The notes: a model not told the origin generated them from the letters alone. Counted from the first letter of the stretch, positions 22,495 to 31,628 are shown. The stretch: DNA of 64,000 bases from Sphingobium bisphenolivorans (GCF_000412635.1 NZ_ASTG01000007.1:106042-170041); one strand, 5' to 3'. Made by a program: numbers and translations.

Positions 22495-22525
22495 ACGGCC
22501 GGACATGTTCCGGCCGTTTCCTTTT
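22495..22525 (+). terminator. rho-independent terminator after coxC
   Basis: A perfect nine-base-pair stem, ACGGCCGGA (22495-22503) and TCCGGCCGT (22509-22517) with loop CATGT, is followed by TTTCCTTTT. It ends the main oxidase transcript before the SURF1 gene. Confidence 0.8.
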
Positions 22526-22632
22526 GAGCGGGCGGCTTTATGCTCGGACCAACGCCCAGCCATTGGCGGTCCTCGCCGCGCCCCACCTCGTCGCGGTTCT
22601 GGACCCCGGGCATGTTTGAAAGTGAGTACATC

Positions 22633-23268
22633 ATGCGCCGCCTGCCCTTGATACCGACGCTGATCGTGCTTGCGGCCGTGGCGGTGATGATCGCGCTCGG
22701 CTGCTGGCAGCTGCAGCGCCGCAGCGAGAAGGAAGCGATGCTCGCGCTGGCGGCGGCGAATAGCGGCAAGCCGGCGGTGAGCTATCCGGCGATGGCTCCG
22801 GTTCCGCCCGACCTGCTGTTCCGCCCTTCGTCGCTCCATTGCCTGCGAGTCGTGGGCTGGCGCACCGAAGCCGGACGGGCGGCGGACGGATCGACCGGCT
22901 ATCGCCAAATCGCCGAATGTGCGACCGGGGCAGAGGGGCCGGGCGCGCTCGTGACCGTGGGTGTCGTGCAGAAGCCGGACGCGAAGCCGGCCTGGACCGG
23001 CGGCCAAGTTCGTGGCTGGATCGCCGAGGAGCCGGATCATCGCTCGCTGCTCACGCGCATGACGGGCAAGGCCATGCCGCTGCGCCCCATGCTGATCGCC
23101 GCACAGGCGCCCGCTGGCATGAAGCCCGCCGCCCGGCCCAGCGCCGCGGACGTGCCCAACAATCATCTCGCGTATGCGGTTCAGTGGTTCTTCTTCGCCG
23201 CCGTGGCGGTGATCATCTACCTCCTGGCGGTCGCCAAGCGCCCCCGTCCGCCAAGCGATCCCACGTAA
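22633..23268 (+). CDS. SURF1 family cytochrome oxidase biogenesis protein
   Basis: The 211-residue protein has the SURF1 layout: an N-terminal helix (about residues 4-21, LPLIPTLIVLAAVAVMIALGCWQLQR, with the GxWQxxR motif), a periplasmic domain, and a C-terminal helix (about 182-202) after the conserved NNHLAYAVQWFFFA. SURF1 proteins help insert heme a into subunit I. I prefer ATG 22633; an in-frame ATG at 22612 would add seven residues. The preceding terminator suggests its own promoter or partial read-through from coxC. Confidence 0.92.
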   Translation: MRRLPLIPTLIVLAAVAVMIALGCWQLQRRSEKEAMLALAAANSGKPAVSYPAMAPVPPDLLFRPSSLHCLRVVGWRTEAGRAADGSTGYRQIAECATGAEGPGALVTVGVVQKPDAKPAWTGGQVRGWIAEEPDHRSLLTRMTGKAMPLRPMLIAAQAPAGMKPAARPSAADVPNNHLAYAVQWFFFAAVAVIIYLLAVAKRPRPPSDPT

Positions 23269-23312
23269 AAGCTTGCTCCTTGGGGCGAGCAGCGCTACCG
23301 GCCTACCCCATC

Positions 23313-24713
23313 ATGCAATATGTGAGCACCAGAGGGAGCGCTCCCGCGCTCGGGTTCGAGGATGTGACGCTGGCCGGCCTCGCGTCCGACGGCGGGCTGT
23401 ATCTGCCGGAGCAATGGCCAAGCTTTTCAGCCGACCAGATTCGCGCGCTGTCTGGCCTCTCCTATGTCGAAACGGCGGTGCGTGTGATGACGCCCTTCGT
23501 CGCTGGCTCATTGAGCGAAGACGAACTGCGGGAGCTTTGCACTGCGGCCTACGGGCGCTTCAGCCATCAGGCGGTAACGCCGCTGGTCCAGCTGGATCAT
23601 CAGCAATGGCTGCTTGAATTGTTCCACGGCCCCACCCTGGCATTCAAGGATGTGGCGCTGCAGCTGCTGGGCCAGCTGTTCGAACGTTTCCTGTCGCGGC
23701 GCGACGATCATCTGACGATCGTGGGCGCGACGTCGGGCGACACCGGATCGGCCGCCATCGATGCGGTTGCGGGTCGGTCGAAGATCGACATCTTCATGCT
23801 GCATCCCGAGGGGCGTGTGTCCGACGTGCAGCGGCGGCAGATGACGACCGTGCTGGCGCCCAACGTCTATAATATCGCGATCGACGGCAGCTTCGACGAT
23901 GCGCAGGCGCTGGTAAAGGCGATGTTCAACGACGCCGACTTCGCGCGCCGCTTCAACCTGTCGGCCGTCAACAGCATCAACTGGGCGCGCCTGATGGCAC
24001 AGGTGGTCTATTATTTCTACGCCGCAGTCCGGCTGGGCGCGCCGGAGCGGCCAGTCGCCTTTTCCGTCCCCACGGGCAATTTCGGAGATGTGTTCGCCGG
24101 CTATGTGGCGGCACAGATGGGCTTGCCGGTCGCCCAGCTGATCGTCGCGACCAACGTCAACGACATTCTCCATCGCGCGCTGTCCGATGGCGACTACAGC
24201 CAGGGTCAGGTCGTGGCGACCGCGACCCCCAGCATGGACATTCAGGTCAGTTCCAACTTCGAGCGGCTGCTGTTCGATGCGGGCGGTCGCGACGGTGTCG
24301 CGCTGGCGGCGCAGATGAAGGGCTTTGAGGGCAGCAAGGCGATGCGCCTCACCAACGCGCAGCGCGACGGCGCCGCCAAGATATTGAGCTCGGCGCGGAT
24401 CGACGCCGACGGGATGACGATGGCGATGCGCTGGGCATTCGACGCGGCGGGGCAAGTGATCGATCCGCATAGCGCGATCGGCCTCGCGGCGGCGCGCGAG
24501 GCGAAGGTCGATCCGTCCGTTCCTGTGGTAACGCTGGCGACGGCGCATCCCGCGAAATTCCCCACTGCGGTGGAGCGGGCGACAGGCGTGCGTCCCGGCG
24601 TCCCGGGGCGCGTCGGCGACCTGTTCGCGCGCGAGGAGGCCTATGCCAAGCTGCCCGCGACCTTTGAGGCGATCACCGCCTATATTGCCGAGCGCGCCAC
24701 GCCCCGACCCTGA
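23313..24713 (+). CDS. thrC: threonine synthase
   Basis: A 466-residue PLP enzyme that converts O-phosphohomoserine to threonine. The N-terminus MQYVSTRGSAPALGFEDVTLAGLASDGGLYLPE, split here only for description, is the classical bacterial form. The PLP lysine lies in HGPTLAFKDVALQLLG (about residue 110), and the phosphate loop is GATSGDTGSAAIDAV. It starts 45 bases after the SURF1 gene on the same strand. Confidence 0.97.
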   Translation: MQYVSTRGSAPALGFEDVTLAGLASDGGLYLPEQWPSFSADQIRALSGLSYVETAVRVMTPFVAGSLSEDELRELCTAAYGRFSHQAVTPLVQLDHQQWLLELFHGPTLAFKDVALQLLGQLFERFLSRRDDHLTIVGATSGDTGSAAIDAVAGRSKIDIFMLHPEGRVSDVQRRQMTTVLAPNVYNIAIDGSFDDAQALVKAMFNDADFARRFNLSAVNSINWARLMAQVVYYFYAAVRLGAPERPVAFSVPTGNFGDVFAGYVAAQMGLPVAQLIVATNVNDILHRALSDGDYSQGQVVATATPSMDIQVSSNFERLLFDAGGRDGVALAAQMKGFEGSKAMRLTNAQRDGAAKILSSARIDADGMTMAMRWAFDAAGQVIDPHSAIGLAAAREAKVDPSVPVVTLATAHPAKFPTAVERATGVRPGVPGRVGDLFAREEAYAKLPATFEAITAYIAERATPRP

Positions 24714-24743
24714 GCTGGTGGCGCACATGGGACGGAGGACAGC

Positions 24744-25613
24744 GTGGAGCTGAAGACGCTGACGGGCGAGCCATGGGCCGATTATGGCCTGATCGACTCC
24801 GGCGCCGGCCGCAAGCTGGAGCGCTATGGCAATTTCCGCTTCATCCGTCCCGAACCGCAGGCGATGTGGGCCGCTGCCAGCGCCGATTGGCAGGCGGATG
24901 GCGAATTCGTCCCCGGCTCCGATGAGGAGGGTGGCGGGCGCTGGTTTTATGAACGTCCGGTGCCGGCCGACGGCTGGCCGCTTGGCTGGAACGAAGTGAC
25001 GTTTCAGGCGAGCTGCACGCCTTTCCGCCACCTTGGCTTCTTCCCCGACATGGCCCCGGTCTGGAGCTGGATGCGGGAGCAGGTCGCGGACAAGGATGGG
25101 GCGCAGGTGATGAACCTGTTCGGCTATACCGGCGTCGGCACGCTCGCCATGGCGGCAGCGGGGGCGCAGATGGTGCATGTCGATGCCTCGAAGAAATCCG
25201 TCGCCCAGGCGCGCGCCAATGCGGCGCTGTCGCGGCTGGACGATCGGCCGGTGCGTTGGATCGTGGATGACGCCGCGAAGTTCGTCGCGCGGGAAGTGCG
25301 GCGTGGGCGGCGCTATGACGGCATCCTGCTCGATCCGCCTAAATATGGACGCGGCCCTGATGGAGAAGTGTGGCGGCTGGAAGAGGATCTGCCGGGCCTG
25401 ATCGCCGATTGCCGCCAATTGCTGGACGCCGACAGCCGCTTCCTGTTCCTGACCGTCTATGCGGTCCGCATGTCGGCGCTGGCGATCGGGGAATTGCTGC
25501 GCCAGGCCTTTGCCGATCTGCCCGGCGTCGTGGAGGCTGGCGAACTGACGGTCCGCGAGGAAGCGCGCGGGCTTGAGCTTCCGACCGCCATCTGGGCGCG
25601 CTGGCGGCGCTAA
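24744..25613 (+). CDS. class I SAM-dependent (rRNA-type) methyltransferase
   Basis: The 289-residue protein has the Rossmann methyltransferase motifs: VMNLFGYTGVGTLAMAAAGA (motif I, about residue 122), HVDASKKSVAQARANAALS (motif II) and ILLDPPKYGRGPDGEVWRLEED (motif IV, about residue 194). DPPK-Y/F-type proteins resemble RlmI/RlmK 23S rRNA cytosine or guanine methyltransferases, but the PUA domain is missing, so the exact target is open. The GTG start at 24744 has GGAGG five bases upstream. It follows thrC by 30 bases. Confidence 0.88.
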   Translation: MELKTLTGEPWADYGLIDSGAGRKLERYGNFRFIRPEPQAMWAAASADWQADGEFVPGSDEEGGGRWFYERPVPADGWPLGWNEVTFQASCTPFRHLGFFPDMAPVWSWMREQVADKDGAQVMNLFGYTGVGTLAMAAAGAQMVHVDASKKSVAQARANAALSRLDDRPVRWIVDDAAKFVAREVRRGRRYDGILLDPPKYGRGPDGEVWRLEEDLPGLIADCRQLLDADSRFLFLTVYAVRMSALAIGELLRQAFADLPGVVEAGELTVREEARGLELPTAIWARWRR

Positions 25614-26113
25614 CGCCGCTGCGCAGGCGCGCGAAGTCCTGCGGTTTCGCTCTTTGCCAGTTCGCGCTTCAACTGCCCGGCGGACGGTGCGATCAGGAAG
25701 CCGAAGCTGACGCAGCCCTGCTTGGTTCCCACGACATGGTGGAGCCGGTGCGCCTGGACGATCCGCTTCATATAGGCGGAGCGGGGCACATAGCGGTGAC
25801 CGACGCGGCGGTGGACGATGATGTCGTGAAAGCCGAGATAGATGGCGCCATAGGCTGCGATGCCCGCGCCGACGGCGGTAGCCCAGCTGCCCCAGCCCCA
25901 TTGCACGCCGCCCAGTAGCAGCAGGATGGAGGGTAGCGCGAAGATCACGAAATACAGGTCGTTCGCCTCCCACATGCCGGAGCGCGGGCGGTGATGGCTG
26001 GCGTGCAGGAACCAGCCCGGACCGTGCATCACCCAGCGATGCATCACATAGGCAAAGCCTTCCATGGCGGCGATGGTGAGGAGGAAGAGGAGCAGCAGGG
26101 ACATCGAAGGCAT
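25610..26113 (-). CDS. crtZ: CrtZ-type beta-carotene hydroxylase (fatty acid hydroxylase superfamily)
   Basis: A 167-residue membrane di-iron enzyme. The histidine boxes HRWVMHG, HASHH, HDIIVHRRVGH and HRLHH match bacterial CrtZ, which hydroxylates the beta-rings of carotenes at C3 to give zeaxanthin, the precursor of the yellow sphingomonad carotenoid nostoxanthin. Hydrophobic helices lie at about residues 4-22, 55-72 and 77-95. No ribosome site precedes ATG 26113, but TATAAT occupies 26120-26125, so the transcript may be leaderless. The end overlaps the convergent methyltransferase gene by four bases. Confidence 0.88.
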   Translation of the reverse strand: MPSMSLLLLFLLTIAAMEGFAYVMHRWVMHGPGWFLHASHHRPRSGMWEANDLYFVIFALPSILLLLGGVQWGWGSWATAVGAGIAAYGAIYLGFHDIIVHRRVGHRYVPRSAYMKRIVQAHRLHHVVGTKQGCVSFGFLIAPSAGQLKRELAKSETAGLRAPAQRR

Positions 26114-26152
26114 GGCGGCATTATAGGCAGCCGCACGGGCTGAGGCGAGCGG

Positions 26153-27409
26153 CTATCTTGCTGTCCGCTGGCCGCTGGGGGTGTGAAGGACCCGCTGCGG
26201 ATAGGGGATCGTAATGCCATGTTCCCGGAAGAGTAGCCAGAGGCGGCCGAGCACATCCGACCTGACGCTGCCGATGCCGCTTTCCGGATCGCTGATCCAC
26301 ACCAGAATGTCGTGCTCGACGCGGCTCTCGCCAAAGCCTGTCAGCCACACATTGGGTTTGGGGTTGCGCAAGACGCGCGGGCTCTCCTGCGCGGCGCGGA
26401 GCATGAGGTCCTGGGCGAGCTTCAGGTCGCAGTCGAAGCTGATGCCAACGGGAATGCGAACGCGGACATTGCGGTCGGAGTAGGACCAGTTCTCCACCTC
26501 CTGCGTCATCAGATTTTCGTTCGGGATCAAATGCTCCTTTCCGTCGCGAGTGATGACGGAGACGGCGCGCACACCGATCTTGTTGACCCAGCCGAAACTG
26601 TCGCCGACGACGATCACGTCGCCCGGCTTGATCGACCGGTCCATCAGCAGGATGATGCCGGCGATCAGGTTGCCGAACGTCTTTTGCAGGCCGAAGCCGA
26701 CGGCCAAGCCGAGCGCGCCGGAGAAGACGGCGAAGGCGGTGAGGTCGATGGCGAGCAGGTCGACGCCGATGAAGAAGGCGGCGACCACGACGGCGATGGC
26801 GGCGAGCTTCTGTCCCAGCAGCTTTTGCGTGGCGTCAAGGCCGTGGGCGCGGCTGATGCTGCGTTCGATGATCCTGTTGGCGAGGCGGACCAGGGCGAAG
26901 AGCGCGACACCGGTCGCAGCCATGCTGACCAGGCCGAGCAGCGTCACACGGCGCTTGCCGAGGCTGATGCCTACCCTGTCCAGCATGTCGGCCACCGGGG
27001 CGAAGCCGCCGCTGCTGCTGGACAGCACCGTGACGAAGAGCAGGAGCGCCAGCGGAATGACGGCAAGACGCGGAATGGCGAGGCTGCGAAGGATGTGGAC
27101 GGCAAGGGCCGAGATCGAGAAGGCAATGGCCGCGCCGAGGATCAGATGCGCAAAGTCGCCGATCGGCCATAGCGCGACCGGGAGCGCCAGCAGGCCGGCG
27201 GCAAAGAGATGCTTGAGGATCGGGCGCAGGTGGCCGGCGAGCGCGTCGCCCAGCGCGCGCATGCGGCGGCGCAGGCGGGGCGAGACGAAGCGGGCGAGCG
27301 CGCCGGCGATCAGATAGGCCGTGGCCGCCAGCACCAGTGCGATCAGGGGATGAACGATCGCCGGATCGCCGGGCAGCGGGGCAAGCAGCGCGGGAATGCC
27401 CTGCATCAT
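26153..27409 (-). CDS. mechanosensitive channel of the MscS family
   Basis: A 418-residue protein with six or so N-terminal hydrophobic helices (residues 15-240). They lead to the MscS pore helix and beta domain: FSGALGLAVGFGLQKTFGNLIAGIILLMDRSIKPGDVIVV (about residues 225-265), HLIPNENLMTQEVENWSYSD and the C-terminal alpha/beta vestibule. It would release osmolytes on hypo-osmotic shock. The ATG at 27409 overlaps the metC stop (ATGA), making it the third gene of a coupled operon. Confidence 0.93.
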   Translation of the reverse strand: MMQGIPALLAPLPGDPAIVHPLIALVLAATAYLIAGALARFVSPRLRRRMRALGDALAGHLRPILKHLFAAGLLALPVALWPIGDFAHLILGAAIAFSISALAVHILRSLAIPRLAVIPLALLLFVTVLSSSSGGFAPVADMLDRVGISLGKRRVTLLGLVSMAATGVALFALVRLANRIIERSISRAHGLDATQKLLGQKLAAIAVVVAAFFIGVDLLAIDLTAFAVFSGALGLAVGFGLQKTFGNLIAGIILLMDRSIKPGDVIVVGDSFGWVNKIGVRAVSVITRDGKEHLIPNENLMTQEVENWSYSDRNVRVRIPVGISFDCDLKLAQDLMLRAAQESPRVLRNPKPNVWLTGFGESRVEHDILVWISDPESGIGSVRSDVLGRLWLLFREHGITIPYPQRVLHTPSGQRTAR

Positions 27410-28611
27410 GCGCGGGCGGCGCGGAACCGGGCCAAGCCCGCGTCCAGATCGGCGATCAGGTCGTCAGGATCTTCCAGGCCGATCTGTAAGCGGACGAGCG
27501 GCCCCTCTGCCTGCCATGGCTTGGCGGTGCGGTAGCGGGCGGGATCGACCGGCAGGGCGAGGCTTTCGAACCCGCCCCAGCTATAGCCGATGCCGAAATG
27601 CGCGAGGCCATCGATCAGCGCCGCGCGCGCCCGTTCATCGCCGCCGTCCAGAATGAAGCTGAAGAGGCCGCTCGATCCGCTGAAGTCGCGCCGCCACAGA
27701 TCATGGCCGGGGCAGGACGGGAGAGCGGGGTGCAGGACGCGGGCGACATCGGGCTGCTGCGCCAGCCACTCGGCAACACGCAAGGCGCTCGCCTGATGCT
27801 GGTTCAGGCGGACGCCCAGCGTGCGGAGCCCGCGCGCGGCCAGCCATGCATCGTCGGGGCTGGTCATCTGGCCGAAGAGATAGGCCGCCTTCTGGATGCG
27901 CGGGAAGACGTCCGGGGTGGCGGTCACCGACCCCATCATGACGTCGCTATGTCCGACAATATATTTGGTGCAGGCGAGAATGGATATGTCGACGCCGTGC
28001 GATAGGGCCGGAAAGAAGAAAGGCGTGGCCCAAGTGTTATCGATCAGCGTCGCAATGCCCTTTTCCCGCGCGATGGCGGCGATCGCGGGAACGTCCTGAA
28101 CCTCGAAGGTCAGGCTGCCGGGGCTTTCCATGAAGATGGCGCGGGTCGCATCGGTGATGAGGCCGGCTATGCCGGCACCGACGGTCGGGTCATAATAAAT
28201 CGTGTCGATGCCGAGCGGCCGCAGCATCTGTTCGCAGAAATTGCGCGTCGGATCATAGGCGCTGTCCACCATCAGCAGCTGGTCGCCCGGATTCAGCACC
28301 GCCATCAGCGCGCAGGCGATAGCGGCGACGCCCGAAGGGTAGAGCATCGTGCCCTCGGCGCCCGGCTCCAGTTCGGTGAGCGCGTCGGCGAGGCTCCAAC
28401 TGGTCGGCGTGCCCTTCCGTCCGTAGAAGAGCCGCTCATGCGTGCTGCGCCCCGCTGCGCTGCGCAGATGCGCCACATCGTCGTAGAGGATGGTGGAGGC
28501 GCGCCACACGGGCGGGCTGACGATGGCGCCGGGCTGGCCGGGCATGCCGGTCCATTCGGGCCTGCGGCCCGCCTGCGCGAGTTGGGTGAGCGGCTTCCTG
28601 TCTTTGCTCAT
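27406..28611 (-). CDS. metC: cystathionine beta-lyase
   Basis: A 401-residue PLP enzyme of the Cys/Met metabolism family. The N-terminus (TQLAQAGRRPEW, then PVWRASTILYDD) and the PLP-lysine site ACTKYIVGHSDVMMGSV (about residue 205) fit MetC, which cleaves cystathionine to homocysteine, pyruvate and ammonia. The ATG at 28611 overlaps the sseA stop; an in-frame start further upstream is inside sseA. Other family activities such as gamma-lyase cannot be wholly excluded. Confidence 0.9.
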   Translation of the reverse strand: MSKDRKPLTQLAQAGRRPEWTGMPGQPGAIVSPPVWRASTILYDDVAHLRSAAGRSTHERLFYGRKGTPTSWSLADALTELEPGAEGTMLYPSGVAAIACALMAVLNPGDQLLMVDSAYDPTRNFCEQMLRPLGIDTIYYDPTVGAGIAGLITDATRAIFMESPGSLTFEVQDVPAIAAIAREKGIATLIDNTWATPFFFPALSHGVDISILACTKYIVGHSDVMMGSVTATPDVFPRIQKAAYLFGQMTSPDDAWLAARGLRTLGVRLNQHQASALRVAEWLAQQPDVARVLHPALPSCPGHDLWRRDFSGSSGLFSFILDGGDERARAALIDGLAHFGIGYSWGGFESLALPVDPARYRTAKPWQAEGPLVRLQIGLEDPDDLIADLDAGLARFRAARA

Positions 28612-29456
28612 TCCGCGGCACCGGTCGCCTTGGGCGTCGCAGGATCGAGGCCCCATTCCGACCAGCTGCCATCGTAGAGAGTGACGTCGGTCTTGCCGAG
28701 CAGCTCAAGACCCGCGAGCAGGATCGCCGCCGTCACGCCGCTGCCGCAGCTGGTGATGATCGGGCGGGAGAAATCGGTGCCGGCGTCCAGGAAGAGACGG
28801 CGCAGTTCTTCCCCCTGCTTCATGCTGTTGTCAGCCCTGTAGAAGCTGGCGGAGGGAATGTTGCGCGAGCCGGGGATGTGGCCCGACGCCATGCCAGGGC
28901 GCGGCTCCTGCTCCTCGCCTGAGAAGCGCGCGGCGCTGCGAGCATCGAGTATCTGTTCGGCGCGCGTGTCGAGATTTGCGAGCAAATCCTCCTTGGTCCG
29001 CACCTGCGCAGGCGTGTAGCGGGCGACGGCGTTGCCGCGCTTGGGCGAAGGCATGCCGCTTTCGGTCGGACGCCCTTCCGCCAGCCACTTGATCAGCCCG
29101 CCGTCCAGGATCGCAACGCTTTTGCCGATGCCATAGAGGCGCATCATCCACCAGCCGCGTGCGGCGCTGTGGGTCGGGCTGTTGTCATAAACGATGATGC
29201 GGCTCTCGGCATCGAGGCCCAACTGCTGGCAGCGCTCCGTCATGAAGTCCTTGGTCGGGAGCATGCCGGGGCGAGGATCGTCAGGATCGGCGAGGGTCGG
29301 GAGGTCGAGGAACGCTGCGCCGGGGATATGCGCGGATTCGAATTCGGCCTGCGCGTCGCGGGGCGTTCCCGGCAGGAAGAGGCTCGCATCCACGATCCTG
29401 ATGTCGTCCTTGCCCAGCTCCCCGGCGAGCCAGTCGGTCGAAACCAATATGTTCAT
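28608..29456 (-). CDS. sseA: 3-mercaptopyruvate sulfurtransferase
   Basis: A 282-residue protein of two rhodanese domains. The catalytic Cys237 is in ITSCGSGVTA, and the loop CGSGV-T is the mercaptopyruvate type rather than the thiosulfate type. The N-terminal domain contains IRIVDASLFLPG and HIPGAAFLDLPTLAD. It transfers sulfur from 3-mercaptopyruvate to thiols or cyanide. First gene of the sseA-metC-mscS operon, in which each start overlaps the previous stop by four bases. Confidence 0.95.
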   Translation of the reverse strand: MNILVSTDWLAGELGKDDIRIVDASLFLPGTPRDAQAEFESAHIPGAAFLDLPTLADPDDPRPGMLPTKDFMTERCQQLGLDAESRIIVYDNSPTHSAARGWWMMRLYGIGKSVAILDGGLIKWLAEGRPTESGMPSPKRGNAVARYTPAQVRTKEDLLANLDTRAEQILDARSAARFSGEEQEPRPGMASGHIPGSRNIPSASFYRADNSMKQGEELRRLFLDAGTDFSRPIITSCGSGVTAAILLAGLELLGKTDVTLYDGSWSEWGLDPATPKATGAAE

Positions 29457-29519
29457 GCGCGGCGTTCCCCTTGTGCTTGCAGCCGTTCTAGGGCGGTGCG
29501 GCAGGGGTGGGAAGGGCGT

Positions 29520-30737
29520 TTAGCTCTCCAGCGCGAGCGCGGTCGCCCGGCTGCCTGGCGTGCGATATTGACGGGGGCCAAGGTCGAGGCGAAAGGGCGC
29601 CAGGCGCTCGACTGGCGGCGACTGCTCCTGTCCCACGATAAAGGCGCGGCCGGTGCGGCCGGTGCGCTGCGTTTCCCCCGCCTCATCAGTCCAGCGATAT
29701 TGCGCGTCGAAGGCGATCAGGGGCACCAGCAGGGCGCGCTGACCAACGGGGATCGCCGCAATCTCCTGCGCATTGAGGCGCATTTCACCTGTCAGCTTCT
29801 GCGTCTCGCCCGGGGCGATGGAGACGGCGGAATGGACCGGCAGTCCGTTTTCGCCTGCGAAGAATTGTTGAAATTGTGCCTGCTGCTGCGCGCCGGCATT
29901 GGCGATGAGGCTGCGGATGAGGATGTCCTCCGCCGCGCGAGTGCCGCGATTGTGGACCGTCACAGTGTAGGCGATCGTCGCGCCCATAAGCGTCAGGCGC
30001 GCGGCCTGAACCTCCATCGCGAGGTTGAGCCAAGGGCGGTCGGTGCTGACTGGCGGGGCAGCAGGTTTGGCCGGCGATGGTGGAGCGGGTGCCGGTTCGG
30101 GTTGCATGGGACGAGTGGTTGGAGCCGATGCGGCTTGCGCCTCGTCGAAGGCCCGATCCACCTCTTGCGGTTTGCGGCGGCGCAGCCACAGGAAGGCGCC
30201 GGCGAGTATCGCTAGCCCCACGGCTGCCGCGATCCACGGCCAGCTTGAGCCAGACTCTTCCGCGGGCGCCAGCGGCGTCACCGGAACAGGCGGTGGAGGA
30301 TTGGGGCGGGGCGGAGCGGACTGAGTCTCGATCGCCGGAGGTGCGACAGGCGCGGGTCCGGGCTGCACGGCTTGCTGTGGCGGCGTGCTCGCGGCCGGCG
30401 GCGAGCTCTCCACACGGGGCGCAGGCTGCACCGGTGCCGAAGGTGTCGCGGGGCGGCGCTGCGCTTGTTCGGAAGCTGGTTGGGGCGCGGGGGTTACGGG
30501 TGGCGGCGGCTGGACGGTCGGGGCGACGACAGGCGGCGGCGTGACCGTGGTGGGCGCGCCGCGAAACACGTCGAGCTCCGGGCCCTGCTGAGTGGGATTG
30601 GCTGGCGGCTGCGTGCGGGGCAGGTTGAAGACCGGCTCCGCGTCATTTTCCTGCTGCGCAAGAGCAGGCGCCGCCAGCAACAGCGGCGCGGCAAGGAGAA
30701 GCGAGAAACGGGGACCCATGGATGGCAGCCAAGGCAT
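29520..30737 (-). CDS. secreted Pro-rich protein with one internal membrane helix, function unknown
   Basis: The 405-residue product has a signal peptide (FSLLLAAPLLLAAPALAQ) and about 130 residues of Pro/Ala/Gln-rich linker. One transmembrane helix (about residues 170-188, WPWIAAAVGLAILAGAFLWL) is followed by a basic stop-transfer. The C-terminal domain (about 240-405) contains VTVHNRGTRAAEDI and APGETQKLTGEMRL, typical of DUF11/CARDB-like beta-sandwich modules. This implies a periplasmic linker and a cytoplasmic C-terminal beta domain, or the reverse. ATG 30719 is an equally possible start. No enzymatic motif is seen. Confidence 0.75.
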   Translation of the reverse strand: MPWLPSMGPRFSLLLAAPLLLAAPALAQQENDAEPVFNLPRTQPPANPTQQGPELDVFRGAPTTVTPPPVVAPTVQPPPPVTPAPQPASEQAQRRPATPSAPVQPAPRVESSPPAASTPPQQAVQPGPAPVAPPAIETQSAPPRPNPPPPVPVTPLAPAEESGSSWPWIAAAVGLAILAGAFLWLRRRKPQEVDRAFDEAQAASAPTTRPMQPEPAPAPPSPAKPAAPPVSTDRPWLNLAMEVQAARLTLMGATIAYTVTVHNRGTRAAEDILIRSLIANAGAQQQAQFQQFFAGENGLPVHSAVSIAPGETQKLTGEMRLNAQEIAAIPVGQRALLVPLIAFDAQYRWTDEAGETQRTGRTGRAFIVGQEQSPPVERLAPFRLDLGPRQYRTPGSRATALALES

Positions 30738-30821
30738 GGCGCCTAGTTAACTCCCCATGAACGAAAGGCAAGAGCCGCCCGACGATGACATATGCCGTGC
30801 AATCGCGTAGATGGCCTGTCC

Positions 30822-31280
30822 ATGACTGACATTCCGATTCCACTTCACCTGGGACAGACCAGTGCCCTGCCCGCGCGCCCGGAAGAGGCCGTTTTGGACT
30901 ATGTCCCCAATCCCCGTCCGGGCAAGCCCTATCTGGTGCGCTTCACCGCGCCGGAATTCACCTCGCTGTGCCCGGTGACCGGGCAGCCGGACTTCGCCCA
31001 TCTGGTGATCGACTATGCGCCCGCCGCGACAATCGTCGAGTCCAAGTCGCTGAAGCTGTTTCTCGGCGCATTCCGCAATCACGCGGCCTTTCACGAGGAT
31101 TGCACCGTCGGGATCGGCGAGCGGCTCTTTGCGGAGATGAACCCGATCTGGCTGCGGATCGGCGGCTACTGGTATCCGCGCGGGGGCATACCGATCGACG
31201 TGTTCTGGCAGTCGGGCGAACCGCCGGCGGGACTCTGGCTGCCGGCGCAGGACGTACCGGGGTATCGGGGCCGGGGGTGA
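30822..31280 (+). CDS. queF: NADPH-dependent preQ0 reductase (QueF)
   Basis: A 152-residue short-type QueF that reduces 7-cyano-7-deazaguanine to preQ1 in queuosine synthesis. The catalytic Cys is in [16 protein letters not shown] (about residue 49), followed by the Asp of that motif. The QueF signature [21 protein letters not shown] (split by its Glu and His substrate ligands) lies at about residues 72-92. The ATG at 30822 opens [12 protein letters not shown]. It is divergent from the Pro-rich secreted protein. Confidence 0.95.
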   Translation: MTDIPIPLHLGQTSALPARPEEAVLDYVPNPRPGKPYLVRFTAPEFTSLCPVTGQPDFAHLVIDYAPAATIVESKSLKLFLGAFRNHAAFHEDCTVGIGERLFAEMNPIWLRIGGYWYPRGGIPIDVFWQSGEPPAGLWLPAQDVPGYRGRG

Positions 31281-31291
31281 ACTAGCCAACA

Positions 31292-31320
31292 CGTCATGCC
31301 AGCGAACGCTGGCATCTCAG
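31292..31320 (+). repeat. left palindromic REP-like element of a GIY-YIG unit
   Basis: The element reads GTCAT-hairpin-ATCTCAG. The hairpin is ATGCCAGCG (31296-31304) and CGCTGGCAT (31307-31315) with a two-base loop. It has the same plan as the inverted element at 31629-31657, with a compensatory G-C to C-G change at the third stem position. The ATCTCA side faces the nuclease gene. Confidence 0.75.
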
Positions 31321-31330
31321 GAGGTAACGC

Positions 31331-31624
31331 GTGACCGTACGGCGCAGCTGGACCTACATCATGACCAACAAGCCTCGTGGCGTGTTGTATGTAGGCATCA
31401 CCAGCAGCCTTACCGCACGGGTTGATCGACATCGGCGGGGCGTAGGTTCGGACTTCTGCCGAAAATATAATTTGCATCGGCTGGTGCTGGCGGAAGAGCA
31501 TGGCCGGATTGAGGATGCGATCGCTCGTGAAAAGGCGCTCAAGGCGTGGAAGCGGAACTGGAAAATCCAGCTGATCGAGGAGAACAATCCGGATTGGCGG
31601 GATTTGTTTACGCTCATCATATAG
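31331..31624 (+). CDS. GIY-YIG domain nuclease, small stand-alone type
   Basis: A 97-residue single-domain protein. It contains the GIY-YIG core WTYIMTNKPRGVLYVGITSS, the catalytic Arg in LTARVDRHRRG, and the metal-binding Glu in AIAREKALKAWKRNWKIQLI. The GTG start at 31331 is set by AGGAGG six bases upstream. Genes of this small class are frequent in sphingomonads and related bacteria. This one is bounded on both sides by inverted copies of a palindromic repeat, suggesting it is part of a mobile or REP-propagating unit rather than a housekeeping repair gene. Nuclease activity is inferred from the fold. Confidence 0.9.
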   Translation: MTVRRSWTYIMTNKPRGVLYVGITSSLTARVDRHRRGVGSDFCRKYNLHRLVLAEEHGRIEDAIAREKALKAWKRNWKIQLIEENNPDWRDLFTLII

Positions 31625-31628
31625 CCGC

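Noticed and set aside
23508..25973. 821-residue minus-strand open frame across thrC and the methyltransferase gene
   Set aside because: Antisense to two solid genes with typical shadow composition and no recognisable domain.
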